Shown here: in pieces, positions 1 through 12,508 of the stretch
How the letters are laid out: each line of letters starts with the position of its first letter
Position numbering within the stretch: position 1 is the stretch's first letter
Assembly: GCA_032690845.1 (NCBI GenBank)
Contig: CM064421.1
Span: 37,066,963 to 37,130,962 of the forward strand
Length of the DNA: 64,000 nucleotides
Direction of reading: 5' to 3'
Origin: Eleusine coracana subsp. coracana
Taxonomy: Eukaryota > Streptophyta > Magnoliopsida > Poales > Poaceae
Notes under the pieces: model-generated
Seen by the model: only the letters and a program-made list of their open reading frames with translations
The model's database searches: none
What the model was told of the DNA's origin: nothing
Made by a program: the position numbers and the translations under genes

Positions 1-1032
1 GCAGTCTCACTTCACAAAAAGCGCACGCCAAGTCGCCAAGGCAGTCTCGCGCCAAACGCCGGTGCCCAACCACTGAGTGCTGACTGCCGAGGAGCACGAA
101 CGTTCCGTGCAATTGTCTGCTCGACACGGGCGATCTGCGCAGCGCTGCCGCGACCGACCGTGGAACACAGCGCTTTGTCATCCTCTGTGGTTCGGCCCGA
201 ACCCGAACCACAATTCGGAAAAGAGTCACCTGCCGACGTGCTGTTGACCACACACACTCACCGGGTCTTTCACTCGCCTACACCATACGTACGTCTCGTC
301 TCGTCTCGTGTCGCCTACTACTCTTGACAGGTGTATGGCCCAATTGACATAGAGAAGGGATTCTATCGAGGGTCACGCATAGGTTGGTGATAGTTGAGCC
401 AAAAGGTTGACTTTGACTGCACTCCGACATTTCCAATTCCACACGGCAAAGCACGCTCTGGTCCCACTTGGTGACGAAGACGGCAGTGCAACCCTACCGC
501 TATAAAGTCTCGGCACCATCATTACCGAATAACCGCATGCAGTACTTTACTAGTTTATCGTGCTTGCTGTATTATTACTACCAAAATCTACTGGTTTTAT
601 TCGTCGCACAAAAATATCAAAGGTTTTATATTGGAATTAAGTTGACTACGTCCACTCCATGAGAAAAGAATCGCAATTATTTTCATTCAAAATGATTGTC
701 TACATGTACCACTCCCAGATTGAGGAGCTTCATCAGATGATGAAAAAAAAAAGAGAGGAAAAACGCATTGTTGGGCTGGGCCTACGTGGAGTTGAATGAA
801 GTCCACTGGACACCCGCCTGCCTCCTGAATGAGTCCACCTTGACGCGCCGAGGCGGAGAAGCACGCAAAACTCCCGGCACCTTCCTCCTCCACCGCGTCA
901 TCATCAGACTCAGACCGCCGCTATCCAAGCCATCAAGGTTAGCAGCCAGCAAGCCCACCTCCTCCTGCACCTCATCTCGGCACGCGGCCGCCGCCCTGCC
1001 CCGCGCCGCGCGCAGTGCAACCCAAGGCCTAG
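1..1032. other. Upstream region of the CRCK-type kinase gene
   Basis: I see no convincing coding sequence here. A short TCTCG-type tandem repeat lies near 290-308. A TATAAAG stretch lies at 501-507, but it is over 500 bases from the first ATG of the next gene, so its role is unproven. The last 200 bases are GC-rich, as is usual for a grass 5' leader. Confidence 0.4.
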
Positions 1033-4000
1033 ATGATGAGTCGCAGCAGCAGCCGCCGCTCTGCCGGGAGGCGGAGCGACCCCAGCGGCAGCGGGGACCT
1101 TTCCCGCTTCTCCGTCGCCACCATGGCGTCGTCCGCCTCCGAGCGCTCCGTGGATGGTGGCGGCCGCGGGACCTTCCTCGATGCGTTCCGATCCTGCTTC
1201 GTCCCCACGGGGGCGCGCTCGCCGCCGGAGACATCCTTGTCGGACGACTTCCACAACTCGCACCAACGTACGTGTATAGTACAACACGCCTTTTCCCCCC
1301 TCCATTTCTCGGCTGCCTCTATTCCTATGGTGATATTTTTTCCGGGAGCGGTAGTCTTTTCCTTTCTCCTGCACTGATTATGCCGGAAAGGAGCCCTTGC
1401 TCAGCGATCAATTTCCGAGATCAGTTAGTGCTTACCGATCAATTACCACCTGCCCTGTTTTGTGGAAGGACTTGAGTTTGATCTTAGATTACCTTTTCCT
1501 GTACAGTTTTCATTTTGTAGCATAGCTGCAGCAGTAAGGGATGCTTCTCCGGTACTGAGCTTTACTTTAATCGGACGTGTGCGACACTCTTCGCGTGTTT
1601 GTACTTCATTCATGTTTCCTTGTTTTTCCATTTGTTACCGTTTTACTCATGGCCCGGGGCCCATTTTGGTCAAATTGTTTATTGAGAGTTACCATACAAC
1701 GTGCAAACCCCTACCGCAAGGTATCATTTGTTAATTTCAAGTCTGGTTGAAGGAGAATTCCAGAGCCAAATGGGTGCTGTCGAATTCAGAGTTTTGATGA
1801 TATTAAATATCTTATTAGTGATGTAGACATAATTATCCTCAAATGGGTGCTGTCGAATTCATCGAGCAATACACGTAAACACTTTTGACTTTTTTGCTGC
1901 ACGTGCCATCGGAATGTTTTCGAGCAGGTTCAGATACTGTACTATGTTAAATTTGAAGTAAACTGAACTATGTTGAATTTGCAGTCTCACAGTCGTTGAG
2001 CTCACAAGGTTCTAGTAGCGGAAGCACTTTTGACAGTAAGCGATCAATTAGAGGACTGTATAGTCCCTTGCACAAGAATGCTTCAGAGAGGGAGATCCCT
2101 GGCAGCACAAAGTTCTCCTTGCCAGAGATCCAGAAAGCAACCAAGAACTTCTCACCGAACTTGAAGATTGGGCAGGGTGGTTCTGGGACCGTATACAAGG
2201 GTCAACTCGCTGATGGCACTCTTATTGCTGTCAAAAGGGCCAAAAAGGTTTGTAACTATTTTCTTATGATCTGTTGCCTCCATGCAACAAGTCTATATGA
2301 GTTGCTTTTCTTCCCAGAATGTATATGACAAGCAAATGGGCCGTGAGTTCCGGAATGAGATTGAGACATTGCAACACATCGAGCACCTGAATTTGGTTAG
2401 GTTTCATGGGTACCTAGAGTTTGGTGGCGAGCAGTTGATAATTGTGGAGTATGTCTCCAATGGAAACCTTCGAGAGCACCTTGACCGTAAGAACGTTGTG
2501 GTCCTGTCAATTTCTCCTCTAAAGTAGAATTGTGTTGGTTTGTACTAACTCAATCTTACATGAGATTAGCCATATGCAGGTCTGAATGGTAAAATGCTGG
2601 AATTCTCATTGCGATTGGACATTGCAATTGATGTGGCTCATGCTATTACATATCTTCATACCTACTCAGGTAGTGTGAAGTTCCTACCTTCATATATTTT
2701 CTTTCAACAGCATTTGGTTCCCTTATTTCCCTTTTCTTTGGTGTTCTGAATGTAGACTTTCAGAAAATGGTGTCTTTGGGTTATAGTATATTTATCTTTA
2801 ATCCAGAAAAGATCACTAAAAGTGGCATGATTGAAAGCTACATGTTTTGTTTGGTATAGAATGACACCGTATATTCGAAGTTATCACCTGTTATGCACTT
2901 ATGCTTTGCCCATTATATAACGGAACCAACATTAGCTGGAACAGCTATGGACAGAATAGTCAACACCTTACATTGACAAATATTCGAGATTCAAAACTTC
3001 TAATATTAATAATAGGAAAGCAACCGATAATTATTTTGGACTGAACTAGTCAACCTAGAATTGGAGTGACAGATGAGGCATCCCAGTGCCCGTATGGAGG
3101 AATACGCTTTCTAAAGTGGATGAGTGGATATACGCCCCTTTCTTTTCTTTTCTTTACTGCAGTAAACTAATAACTAATCTATAATTATGATATCTGATTT
3201 TTATTAGAAATATGCATCGAAATTGAATTCTTCTGTCTTGTAAATGATACTGGAAGCTCTGTGCCCATAATTTTACTACATTTGATCCTGGCCATTAGTT
3301 ACAAGAGGCTAAGAAAAAAATATTCAGGAATCCATTAGATGCACGTCTATATATCTATAAAAAAATTGAACACAAAAAATAAAGCAATATATGGCTGCTG
3401 CTGATGGGCTGCATATATCTTTCTGTTCATGGCTGTACTTTCATTTGAAAAATTGAACTTTAAAGAATCAACTCTGACTCATATATTTAATCCGCGCAGA
3501 CCACCCTGTCATCCATAGGGACATAAAATCCTCAAATATACTCCTAACGAACAATTGCCGAGCCAAGGTTGCTGACTTTGGATTTGCCAAACTGGCTCCA
3601 ACTGATGCCAGTTATGTCTCTACTCAAGTGAAAGGAACAGCTGGCTATCTTGATCCAGAATATCTTAGAACATACCAGCTCAATGAGAAGAGTGATGTCT
3701 ATTCCTTTGGAGTCCTGCTGGTGGAGTTGGTTACTGGGAGGCGCCCTATAGAGCCAAAGAGGGCAATTATTGAGCGTGTCACAGCAAAATGGGTTAGTTT
3801 CTATGTCGCTCCAAACATTGTATCTGCATTCCATCTGTATTGGTTATCTTTACCTGCCAAAACTGAGAAAACACAAATATACAGTACTAACCTGTATACA
3901 ATTTTTCCTCAAAAAAGGCAACTTGTGTACATTTTCGTCTTAATGCGCTTCCTCCATTAACAGGCGATGGAGAACTTTGTGAAGGCAATGCTATCCAAAC

Positions 4001-4187
4001 ACTTGATCCAAGTCTGGAAGCAACCGATGCTATCAATCTGGCGGTTGAGAAGATGTACGAGCTGGCTCTGCAATGCCTAGCTCCAACAAAGCGGAACCGG
4101 CCGAGCATGAGGCGATGCGCAGAGATTCTTTGGAGCATACGCAAAGATTTCAGGGAGTTGGTCGTACCAACATCGGCCATGAATTGA
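1033..4187 (+). pseudogene. CRCK-type receptor-like cytoplasmic kinase, six exons, frameshift in last exon
   Basis: The gene resembles the calmodulin-binding receptor-like cytoplasmic kinases of plants, Ser/Thr kinases of stress signalling. Exons by GT/AG and phase are 1033-1267, 1985-2247, 2318-2486, 2580-2669, 3500-3792 and 3964-4187. A Ser-rich N-terminus is followed by a glycine loop (IGQGGSGTVYKG), VAIK-type lysine (IAVKRAKK), catalytic loop HRDIKSSNILL, DFGFAK and GTAGYLDPEYL. The phases agree throughout. In the last exon the frame shifts after AMENFV, at about 3981-3985, consistent with one missing base. The frame read from exon 5 stops at TAG 4078-4080, while the conserved C-terminal lobe (LDPSLEATDAINLAVEK, then NRPSMRRCAEILW) continues in the next frame to TGA 4185-4187. 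Without the indel the product would be about 424 residues, normal for the family. It is either a recent pseudogene or carries a base error. Confidence 0.85.
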
Positions 4188-5010
4188 AGCAATAAAGTAA
4201 AAACGGAAAACACAAAAAGTTGCGTTCCAGTTTGCCTCTCTTCAAAACTTAGGCATACATCGCCCGGTTCCTGGGATTCTTCAGTTCGCTTTAAGTAGCC
4301 ATGAACGGGACTGATGGCCTTCCGGGATGTTACGTGTTTAGTACTAGTACGTAGCAACATGAGGGGGATATATTCGGTCTTCCTACTCGGTGTGAGCTGT
4401 TTGTTTGTGAGCAAACAGATATGACTAGTAGTAGTATAAATGGCGTGTGTATATCTTGTAAATTCTTTTATACCATCTTATCTTATATTTATTAATTAGA
4501 GTCATCTTTTAAGGCTTTCACGTTAATAAGAGAAAAATTCAAAAAATTCTAAAAAAAAAACATTTGATCGTTGAATTGAATACTTGATTAATAAGTCATT
4601 AGATCTAACATGGCTTAAATTATCTATCTTTGTCATTATGAAAAAAATAGTCTAAAATATCCATAATATAGGTTTTCAAATTACCCACCTTTATCATTAT
4701 AAAGTTAAATATAGAAACATGTTCCTATTTAATTTTCTATTAATCTATCATATAAAGGCTAAATATTCCCCTTCATATTTTTACTATAATCTAATCAATC
4801 CACCCTCTCTTGAACCGTCCATCAAAAATATATCAGACCCTTAAAACCGTTCGATTTTCTCGAACCCACCCAGCTTACACCAGAGTGTTACAATTATTAC
4901 GCTATATCTTATTCATCTTACGTTTTGCCATGCAAATTCACTTGGGCGCAACAATTTTTTCTCACCGATCAACTTACCCGTCCTGACTCTTAACCCGAGA
5001 AAAATTGGCG
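4188..5010. other. AT-rich intergenic region
   Basis: The first 250 bases are likely the 3' untranslated region of the kinase. The rest is AT-rich, with poly-A runs near 4551-4561. No open frame or clear element end is visible. Confidence 0.4.
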
Positions 5011-5698
5011 CCGATAGGTGGGTCCCACTCACAGCTCCCCCACCCCGCCGCACGACCGCACCCCGCTTCGCCCCTCGCCCCCTCCCAAACCTAGCTCCCA
5101 CGCCCGGCCTCCTCCGCCTCCACTCTCCCCGACCCGATCAGCCACCGCGATGCCGCTCCCGCCTCCTCCTCCTCCTCCTCCTCCTCCGGCCCGCCTGCTC
5201 GCCTCCCCTCCCACCCTCCCGGCCCCCAAGCAGCAGCGGCGGCCGTTGTTGCCGCGCCCTCGTGTTCCTCCTCCCCGAGCAGGCGAGCAGCAGTCGGCGC
5301 CGTGCAGCGCCGCGACCTCCTCCTCTTCGTTCTTTGGCACGCCCGCCCGCCTCCTTCCACAACCCTAACGGAGGTGGGGGCCAAGAGGAGGAGCAGGCCC
5401 TTCACACCATGGCTGGATGTCGACGCCCTCCCTGCTGCGCCTCGAGTGGGATGCACCTCCCTTCTGCAGGCGGCGCGGGTCGAGGTGGAGGCCAGAAGCC
5501 TCCGGATCTGCGAGCGGCTTGGCGCTCGCCGAAGTCGCCTGCCTCTCCCCGAGTACGACCCTTGCGGTGATGGGCGGCGACGTCGAGTTCTGGGAGGGGC
5601 AATGCGCTGCCACCTCCACTCTCCTCCTGGACACGCCTCCCTGTGCTAGAGCCGCGACATCTACGTGAAGCTTGTGCTTGCAGTGCTGCTGCAGCTCC

Positions 5699-5701
<3 letters not shown>

Positions 5702-5729
<28 letters not shown>
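5702..5729. repeat. (CT)n microsatellite
   Basis: About 14 uninterrupted CT units lie upstream of the first recognisable helicase exon. Pyrimidine repeats like this are common in grass 5' leaders. The GC-rich stretch 5018-5650 before it has proline-rich open frames that I do not recognise. Confidence 0.9.
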
Positions 5730-5737
<8 letters not shown>

Positions 5738-5792
5738 CCCATCGATTTGATTCAGAACGCTTAATAAGAAACAAGAGGAGGGAGACCCAGGC

Positions 5793-6669
5793 ATGTGGAT
5801 ATGGCCGGTTTCAGGAAATCGCTGCCCGCATACAAGGAAAAGGAAAGGCTTCTAGCAGCCATTGCACGCAATCAGGTATGCATGCTTGTAAAATGCATGG
5901 AGAGACATCTTTGACCCATATGTTTAGCAATTCCTTGTTATTTTTTGACACTCTTTTCTAATGCAAGGTTATAGTAATTTCTGGAGAGACAGGGTGTGGT
6001 AAAACAACACAGCTGCCTCAATTTGTATTAGAGTCAAAGATAGAATCTGGCCGAGGAGCCTTTTGTAACATAATTTGTACACAACTGCGAAGAATATCTG
6101 CAATGGCTGCTGCAGAAAGATTATCCACCGAGAGAGGAGAGAACCTTGGTGAATCGGTAAGTCGGAAATTCCTTTTATCATTACTACAACTCATTAGTAA
6201 TGTAAATAAGGAGAGGACACAAGTCCTCACTAGATTTTTCCAATGCATTTGCATACAATTCTAGCTTTTTATAATAGGTTGGATATAAAGTTTGATTGGA
6301 GGGGATTAAAGGAAAAGACACACATTTGCTTTTCTGCACCAGTGGTATTTTACTAAGACGATTGGATGATTGCTGAGTGACCGAAACTTGAATGGTGTGA
6401 CTCATGTATTTGTTGATGAAATACATGAAAGAGGAATGAATGAAGGTTAGCACACGTTTGCATTGGTTCCTTTTTCCTTTGTGATGTCCTATATATTTAG
6501 CTCCCAAAAATAGTTCTGTTGCTGCACCGACTTTGCAGATTTCTTACTGATTGTACTAAAAGAGCTGTTATCACGGTGCCAGGATTTGAGGTTGATATTG
6601 ATGAGTGCCACTCTAAATGCGGAACTGTTCTCAAGTTATTTTGGAGGAGCACCAACTATTCACATTCTT
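5793..6669 (+). pseudogene. DExH-box RNA helicase pseudogene, N-terminal half of helicase core
   Basis: This part matches plant DExH (DEIH-box) RNA helicases of the DHX36/DExH3-5 type. Exons are about 5793-5875 (FRKSLPAYKEKERLL), 5968-6156 (Walker A GETGCGKTT), 6278-6445 (DEIH box, VDEIHERGMNE) and 6539-6669 (motif III, LMSATLNAELFS). The third exon has an in-frame TGA at 6293-6295 where the family has arginine, and a small insertion near 6360-6370 that shifts the frame before LLSDRNLNG. The usual N-terminal region is not recognisable upstream. The donor GTGAGT at 6670 opens an intron that holds the pararetrovirus at 6722-18020, and the gene resumes at 18145. The splice sites are good, so it was once a spliced gene rather than a retrocopy. 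Confidence 0.85.
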
Positions 6670-6721
6670 GTGAGTTACTGTGTTGTCATACTAGAATTCA
6701 TCTCAGATATTGGATACAGTT

Positions 6722-7823
6722 AGAAGGTCACAAGACATCAAAAGAATAGTGATCGACATTATTCGTGGCATTGACATGCATGCCAGGACAAATACCTTGT
6801 GTTGTTTCGTACATGTAATAAATCTTTCAAGACTTAGCAAGGAAAGAAAAGAGAATATCATCATGAAAGAAAGACAATGCCAATTGAAGGGTGCTGTATA
6901 TAACACCTGGTGTCCTTGTTATAGGAAGATGGAAGCTACGTGTGCTAAATAAACAGGAAGGGAGTACCACTCGTTCTATTATAAAAGGAGAACCTGAGCT
7001 TCAGAAGGGAGACACCCATCACTCATCGTCCGGCGTTCTGAGCTCACTCCTCAAGAGCGCCTTTCACCTTCACCACTAAGTAGCAATATTAGTAGTCCAC
7101 TTGTAAAATAGAGAGCGTGAGTCCACTGTAAGATACCATCTCCAAGGTAATCCTTTCTTGTCTGTTTAAGTGTTTGGGGGTTCCCCAAAGGGAAAACCAT
7201 ATGTAAGCTATATTTGTGAAAATGAAGTAATGTCGTTTTTGAAAATCCCTTGATATGATCCAGTTCTTGCATATGAATTAAGTTTTTATGCTGGGGACCC
7301 TATAGGAGAAACCTCTACGGCGTAGTCCTCGGTTTAGCCTAGTTAAGATGTTAGAGAGGACCCTGTGTTGTTGTAGAGAAGTGTTCCCTTCGGGTGGAAC
7401 TGCCTGGGGAGATGATAAAAACTTCTTACATATGTTTGTGACTGGCTTATATAGGGAAAGACTTCGTTACTTCTGAAACAAATTAGCGATAAGTATAGTG
7501 AGTATCGAGTAGGATTTTTATAACTAAGAACTTATACCGCCCAACAGTGTGTCTGGCCTCGCCAGCCGAAAGAACGATCCTAAAAAAAAGAGGATTAAGA
7601 CCAATCATAATTAATATTCAAAGTTAATTAATATATTTAGAGTGCTCAGAATAGTTTCGAAGCACTAAGTAAGTGCACACTCCACCTGGATAGTGGAATA
7701 ACACTGTAGAAATTTAGAATTTAAATAGTAACATAGCAATTTGAATAGTGTCTCGAATTTAAATAGTGTCCTGAATATTAATAAGTAACCATAGCTATTG
7801 TTCTAGCATTAATATATTTATAA
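6722..7823 (+). repeat. Pararetrovirus intergenic region, left terminal copy
   Basis: This direct repeat of 16913-18020 carries the viral promoter and leader. A TATAAAAG box lies at 6980-6987 and a purine-rich leader follows. The copies differ by scattered substitutions and small indels, so they have diverged since integration or came from different molecules. The left junction at about 6721 shows no TA tract. Confidence 0.88.
6980..6987 (+). promoter_or_regulatory. TATA box of the pararetroviral promoter (left copy)
   Basis: TATAAAAG lies in the intergenic region, upstream of the leader and primer site. The right copy keeps TATAAAAA at 17171-17178. The position fits the pregenomic-RNA promoter of caulimovirids. 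Confidence 0.6.
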
Positions 7824-7827
7824 ATAG

Positions 7828-7840
7828 TGGTATCAGAGCC
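7828..7840 (+). other. tRNA-Met primer-binding site of the pararetrovirus
   Basis: TGGTATCAGAGCC is complementary to the 3' end of initiator tRNA-Met, the minus-strand primer of caulimovirids. It marks the conventional genome origin. The right terminal repeat stops just before the equivalent position. Confidence 0.88.
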
Positions 7841-8009
7841 TGTTATAATTAAGAAGTTAAAGTATTTGAATTCTGAAATAAATACTAGAAAGATTATAAA
7901 TACAAAAGAAAATATCAATATAAGGTGCAGACTTAATTCTCGAGAAGAATATACTTGGCACAGTTCATAAGGATAGTTAAACTTACTTGTGGATTTAATA
8001 CATAATCTT

Positions 8010-9454
8010 TATATTACTTGGGATAAAAGGCAAGACGAATTAGATATAAAGCTAGATAAACTTTATAAAGATCACAAGGAGATTGAAGAAAATATTTCTT
8101 TAATATAGAATAAAATAAATCTCACATTACAAAAGTTAGAGGAAGGAAAAGCAGAACAAATAAAATATTGTCAAAATAGTAACTATATCAAAGAGGAAGT
8201 CTCTCTGATCTATAAAAAGTTAGAATCTAAAAAAGTTATAATAGAACAAAAGGATATCAAGTTACAAGAAGAGGAATCAAAAGTACTAATAGAACAAAAT
8301 AATACAATAGTGCAGCTATTAACTCAAATCCTTGAAAAGATTAATACCGAAACCACAGGAAAAGAACTTGTACTATCATCAGCCAGAATAGTTTGTTCCA
8401 CTACATCCATAAATTTAGATAAATGGACTTATCTAAAGGTGTTTGCAGAGGAGATCAATCCCTCCAAATAGTAAATAAAGACATAAGACCTTTAACCTTA
8501 ATGGATAGGCTAAAAGGTAAAAGCGAGGATATACAAAATCTTGATGAAATCATTAATGTAGAAACTGATCTGGAAAAATATCAAAAGGATACCTTAAGAA
8601 GAATAAAGCCACAACAAATATATCGCATGGAATTTTTTGAAAGTAGAAGTGGTTTATATAGAATATCCAGGGAAGTTGACAAAACCAGTAGAATTAAAAA
8701 TTGTAAGTAGACAAATTAAAAATAGTTTAAAATATTTAGGTTACAAATACATTTATCAAGGAATGTATATAATTAGAATCAAAAGTATGACAAGAAAGAA
8801 ATTAGGCACAAAAGTTTTAATAACTTTGCTAGACAATAGATGGGACACAATTAATAAAGCGACATTAGGATTTTTAGAAGGAGATATGAATGAAGGTAGT
8901 TTAATAACTTATATAGCTCCAGACTTAATTATGCCTATAAAAGAGTTTATAGAAAAAAAATGAGTTTTGGTTTTCAAACCAAAGGATATGAAGAATTTGA
9001 AGGAACAAATTTGTTAGTAAGCATAGAATTTATCGGTAGACTAACAAATAATAGTAGGATAGAATATAAGGTAAATGTTAATGATGTAATACAAAATATG
9101 CAATCAAAAGGAATTAATTTTATGAGTTCTTTAAAAATAAATTTTGAAGAGAGAGCAGGAGAAGAATGGGATATAGGTGAATTAGTACAAAAGAAGGAGA
9201 TTTTGCACATACCTGAAGACTATGTCAGCTATGAGAATAATAAGGAAAGCACCTGTATTAGATTTATAAATTATAAAACAAGATCTTTAGATGATTCGAT
9301 TTCTGTTGCAACAGAACATGAAATAGATAATAGTAGAAGACATAGTATCTCAGAATTCATGGAGAAACCTGATATAGACACAGAAATAAGTTATTATGAA
9401 GATAAATTAAAACAATTGAATGTTAAATATAATAGTTCTATATTACACGAATGA
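8010..9454 (+). pseudogene. Pararetrovirus ORF1: N-terminal coiled coil and movement protein region
   Basis: The region 8010-8450 encodes a Lys/Glu-rich, probably coiled-coil stretch broken by stops. From about 8620 the translation matches the 30K-type movement protein of caulimovirids, with a core near 8770-8945 that includes GFLEGDMN and IAPDLIMPIKEF. The reading passes from the frame ending at 8963 to the frame starting at 8960, so the domain is split. Movement proteins open plasmodesmata for cell-to-cell spread. The copy is defective. Confidence 0.8.
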
Positions 9455-9912
9455 CCAAAAATTCGAGAAAAAGAACTTTACTTTTTTAGAGAACTAGCAA
9501 GGTTAAAAAGAATTAAAAATGATAAAAAAAACTCTACAAAATGCTCAGAGATGAAGAAAGAGGTTAAGAATAAGATAGATATCACTTACAAAGAAAATCA
9601 ATTAATTACTAAAAAAAAGAATATGGCTCAAGAAAATACTTCGCTAATAAGTGAAGAAGAACAATGGAGCATGAGTGAGAAATTATTATAACAAAGTTTT
9701 GAGGAAGAAGAAGAATTAGTAAATGAAATTTATAATGAAGAACAACTTAGAAATAATGCCAAAGATCATAATGATTTTATAGATTCTTTAGATGATATAG
9801 GATTACATAACTTAGAAATGCTATGGAAGCAATGGATGTAGGGATTAGTAAAAGATAAAGATATGGTGACGACTCAGTAAAAAGTGAAAGGGAGCAAAAA
9901 GGACCCTCTAGA

Positions 9913-10950
9913 TCAGCAGGAACTTGCCGCCATCAAAAGAAGAATTCCTATATAATTACATCCCAGGTCAATATGCTTACATGGGCTCCAAAAAGAGAAA
10001 TTTTGAAAAACCAGTAAAATTCCAAAATTACAAGAGTGAAGGAGCAATACTAAATTTATCTGCATATGACCCAATAGATTGGCCAAATGTGCTAAGCGTT
10101 TGGAAAGGATTAATAGTTCAAAAATACATACAAAATTAGCATAATATAGGAAATAGGGTAGAAGATATGATAACATATTTAAAAACATTTTTAGGTGAAG
10201 CAGCAAGGTATCTATGGGAACAATGGGTAGAATCATGTCCAGATAAGTATGAAGAGTTGAAAAAAGCTAGAAGCAATCCATATAATTTTGCAAATATTAT
10301 ATCACATCTTATCATAGCAGAAGATCCAGAATTAGGTAATACTGCTTTGCAAAATAAAAGATTAAGAGATATAGAAAAATTAACACTAACAAATTAGAAA
10401 GGTATAAAGGAATTTTCACAACATTATTTATATAATGCAACCACTACTAAGCAAGGATTTAATCAAGGACTAGTAGAAAGGTATTTTAATAAGCTACCAG
10501 ATCCTTTAGGTAGTATGATATTTGAAGAATATAAAAATTAGAAACACAAGGACAAGTCATTAATATATCTCAAGCCATAACATTTATGTTCAAACAGTTA
10601 AGGAAAATATGTACAAACATACAAGCTCAAAGATCCATGAAACATTCAGACTATAATTTTTGCAATAATATAGTTCAAATACCTTTTAACATATGGAGAA
10701 GAAAGACATAGAAGTAAAAAGTTCAGAAAACCACAATGAAAGTACAATAATCCTAGAATAAAGAGAAGATATTTCTTAACAGGATCTGATAATAGGCCAC
10801 CATTCTTACATAAGAGAAATGTAAGACGATATAATCCTAGGAAGAATTATGATAAGACATATAGATGCTTTATATGCAATTCACCCGATCATCTAAGTAA
10901 AACCTGTCATAATAAAGATCAGAAAAGATACTCTAGTAAATATGAAGAAT
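9913..10950 (+). pseudogene. Pararetrovirus ORF1: capsid region with CCHC zinc knuckle
   Basis: Several short frames broken by stops (10137, 10395 and 10540 areas) encode a capsid-like region rich in aromatic and basic residues. An Arg/Lys-rich tract follows, then a CX2CX4HX4C zinc knuckle at 10866-10907. This is the nucleic-acid-binding end of the caulimovirid coat protein. The stops make the copy non-functional. Confidence 0.78.
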
Positions 10951-11135
10951 AAGAGAAGGTATTTATAGTGGACAGTGTCAATGAGAATATCCTAAAGTGC
11001 GATGATGAAATAAAAGATGATGAGTCTATATACTTCATCATAGAAACAGATGAAATAGAAAATATTGAAACAGAATATGAATCAAGTGATGAGTAATCAG
11101 ATTTAATAGAAGATTTAGCTGGATGAAAAATTGAA

Positions 11136-12146
11136 ATGATGAATCAAATAGAGTGTGAACATGACTGGATAAGAGGAAAAGAAGACTATAATATAAAGTG
11201 CACTTCTTGCATATATTACCCAAGTCAAGATAATAGAGCTACATGTAGTGTTTGTCTTAAACAAGCATGCCTTGAATGTCTGAAAACAAAGCAACAAGCT
11301 TGGAGATATGAAGTAGAATTTGAACCAGAAGATAAAATTTTATCTAGTAGAGTCCAAATATTAGAAAATAGAATAAATAAGTTAGAAGTAGAATTAGAAA
11401 TATTACAAGCAAAGGTTGAAAACAAAACTGTAAAAGAAGATAAAATTATTGAATGTTAGGAACAAACTTTAACTATAAAAGACAATAAGAATAATAAGAT
11501 TATTCAATTAAGAGAGGCTTTGATAAGCTTTAGAAATAAATACATAGTAAGATTGCCATTGAAATAAATATTAGGCATAAGGATCCCAGTAAAAATAAAA
11601 TTAAGACCAAGTATTACATATAAAATACTAGCCTTAGTAGACACAGGATGCACTAAAAATATCATCCATGACAAATATTTTATTAGATGCCCTGAAATAG
11701 TACATACTATAGATAATAATAAGGCAGAAGTCTCCACAGATATGTCAGGAATAAGAAAAGTCCATAATCAATTAGCTTATAATATAGAAGCATACATAAA
11801 TGATTCAAGATACATAATAGATGAAATTACAATAAGAGATCTATCTATGATAAATGATGAAATGATAATTGGGCTAAGGTTTTTACAACAATCAGTACAA
11901 ACAACAATTATACGTGAACATGGAATTACATTTATCCCACAACAAGATAATGTTCCATTCATTTCTGAAGTTAAAAAGCGCCATGGGACACAACAAATTT
12001 GCAATATTGATATAGATACTTGTAGTCCAGTCCTAGATACTGCATTACCTAAAGTACACCCAAACTTTAAACTGAGCTCAAATATAAGCTCAAATATAGA
12101 AGAATATTATATAGAAAATTCTAACCTAGAATGCATTGGGTTATAA
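11136..12146 (+). pseudogene. Pararetrovirus ORF1: second cysteine cluster and aspartic protease
   Basis: A cysteine cluster at about 11196-11278 has the exact spacing CX2CX11CX2CX4CX2C, which is diagnostic of badnaviruses and tungroviruses. A helical Glu/Lys stretch follows. The retroviral-type aspartic protease follows, with its active-site DTG at 11640-11648 and a typical hydrophobic ...MIIGLRFL segment downstream. A stop after the helical stretch (11457-11459) separates the frames. Confidence 0.85.
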
Positions 12147-12508
12147 TCATTTGCATTAAATTGGTACAGAGATATAAAGTCTAAAAAAGATATAGAGAAG
12201 ATAGTACAGAGGCTTAAAGATATTCAAATAATTGGTGAAATACCTATGAAGCATTGGGAGAAAAATGGTATAGTATGCAAGATCAATATAATAAACCCAA
12301 ACTGTATAATCAAAACATCTCCAATTGAGGCCACTCCAAAGGATATAGAAGACTTTAAGATGCATATTGAAGAACTATTAAAATTAAAAGTCATAAGAGA
12401 AAGTAGAAGCCCACATAGATCTGCGGCATTTATAGTTAGAAATCATGCTGAAGAAGTAAGAGGAAAGTCCAGAATGGTCATTAATTATAAAAGATTAAAT
12501 GACAATAC

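Noticed and set aside
981..1234. Long GC-rich frames antisense to kinase exon 1
   Set aside because: They are shadows of the GC-rich coding exon, with no domain and no splice context.
5029..5456. Gly/Glu-rich frames on the minus strand near 5.1-5.4 kb
   Set aside because: They translate CCT/CCG-rich leader sequence and look like low-complexity artefacts.
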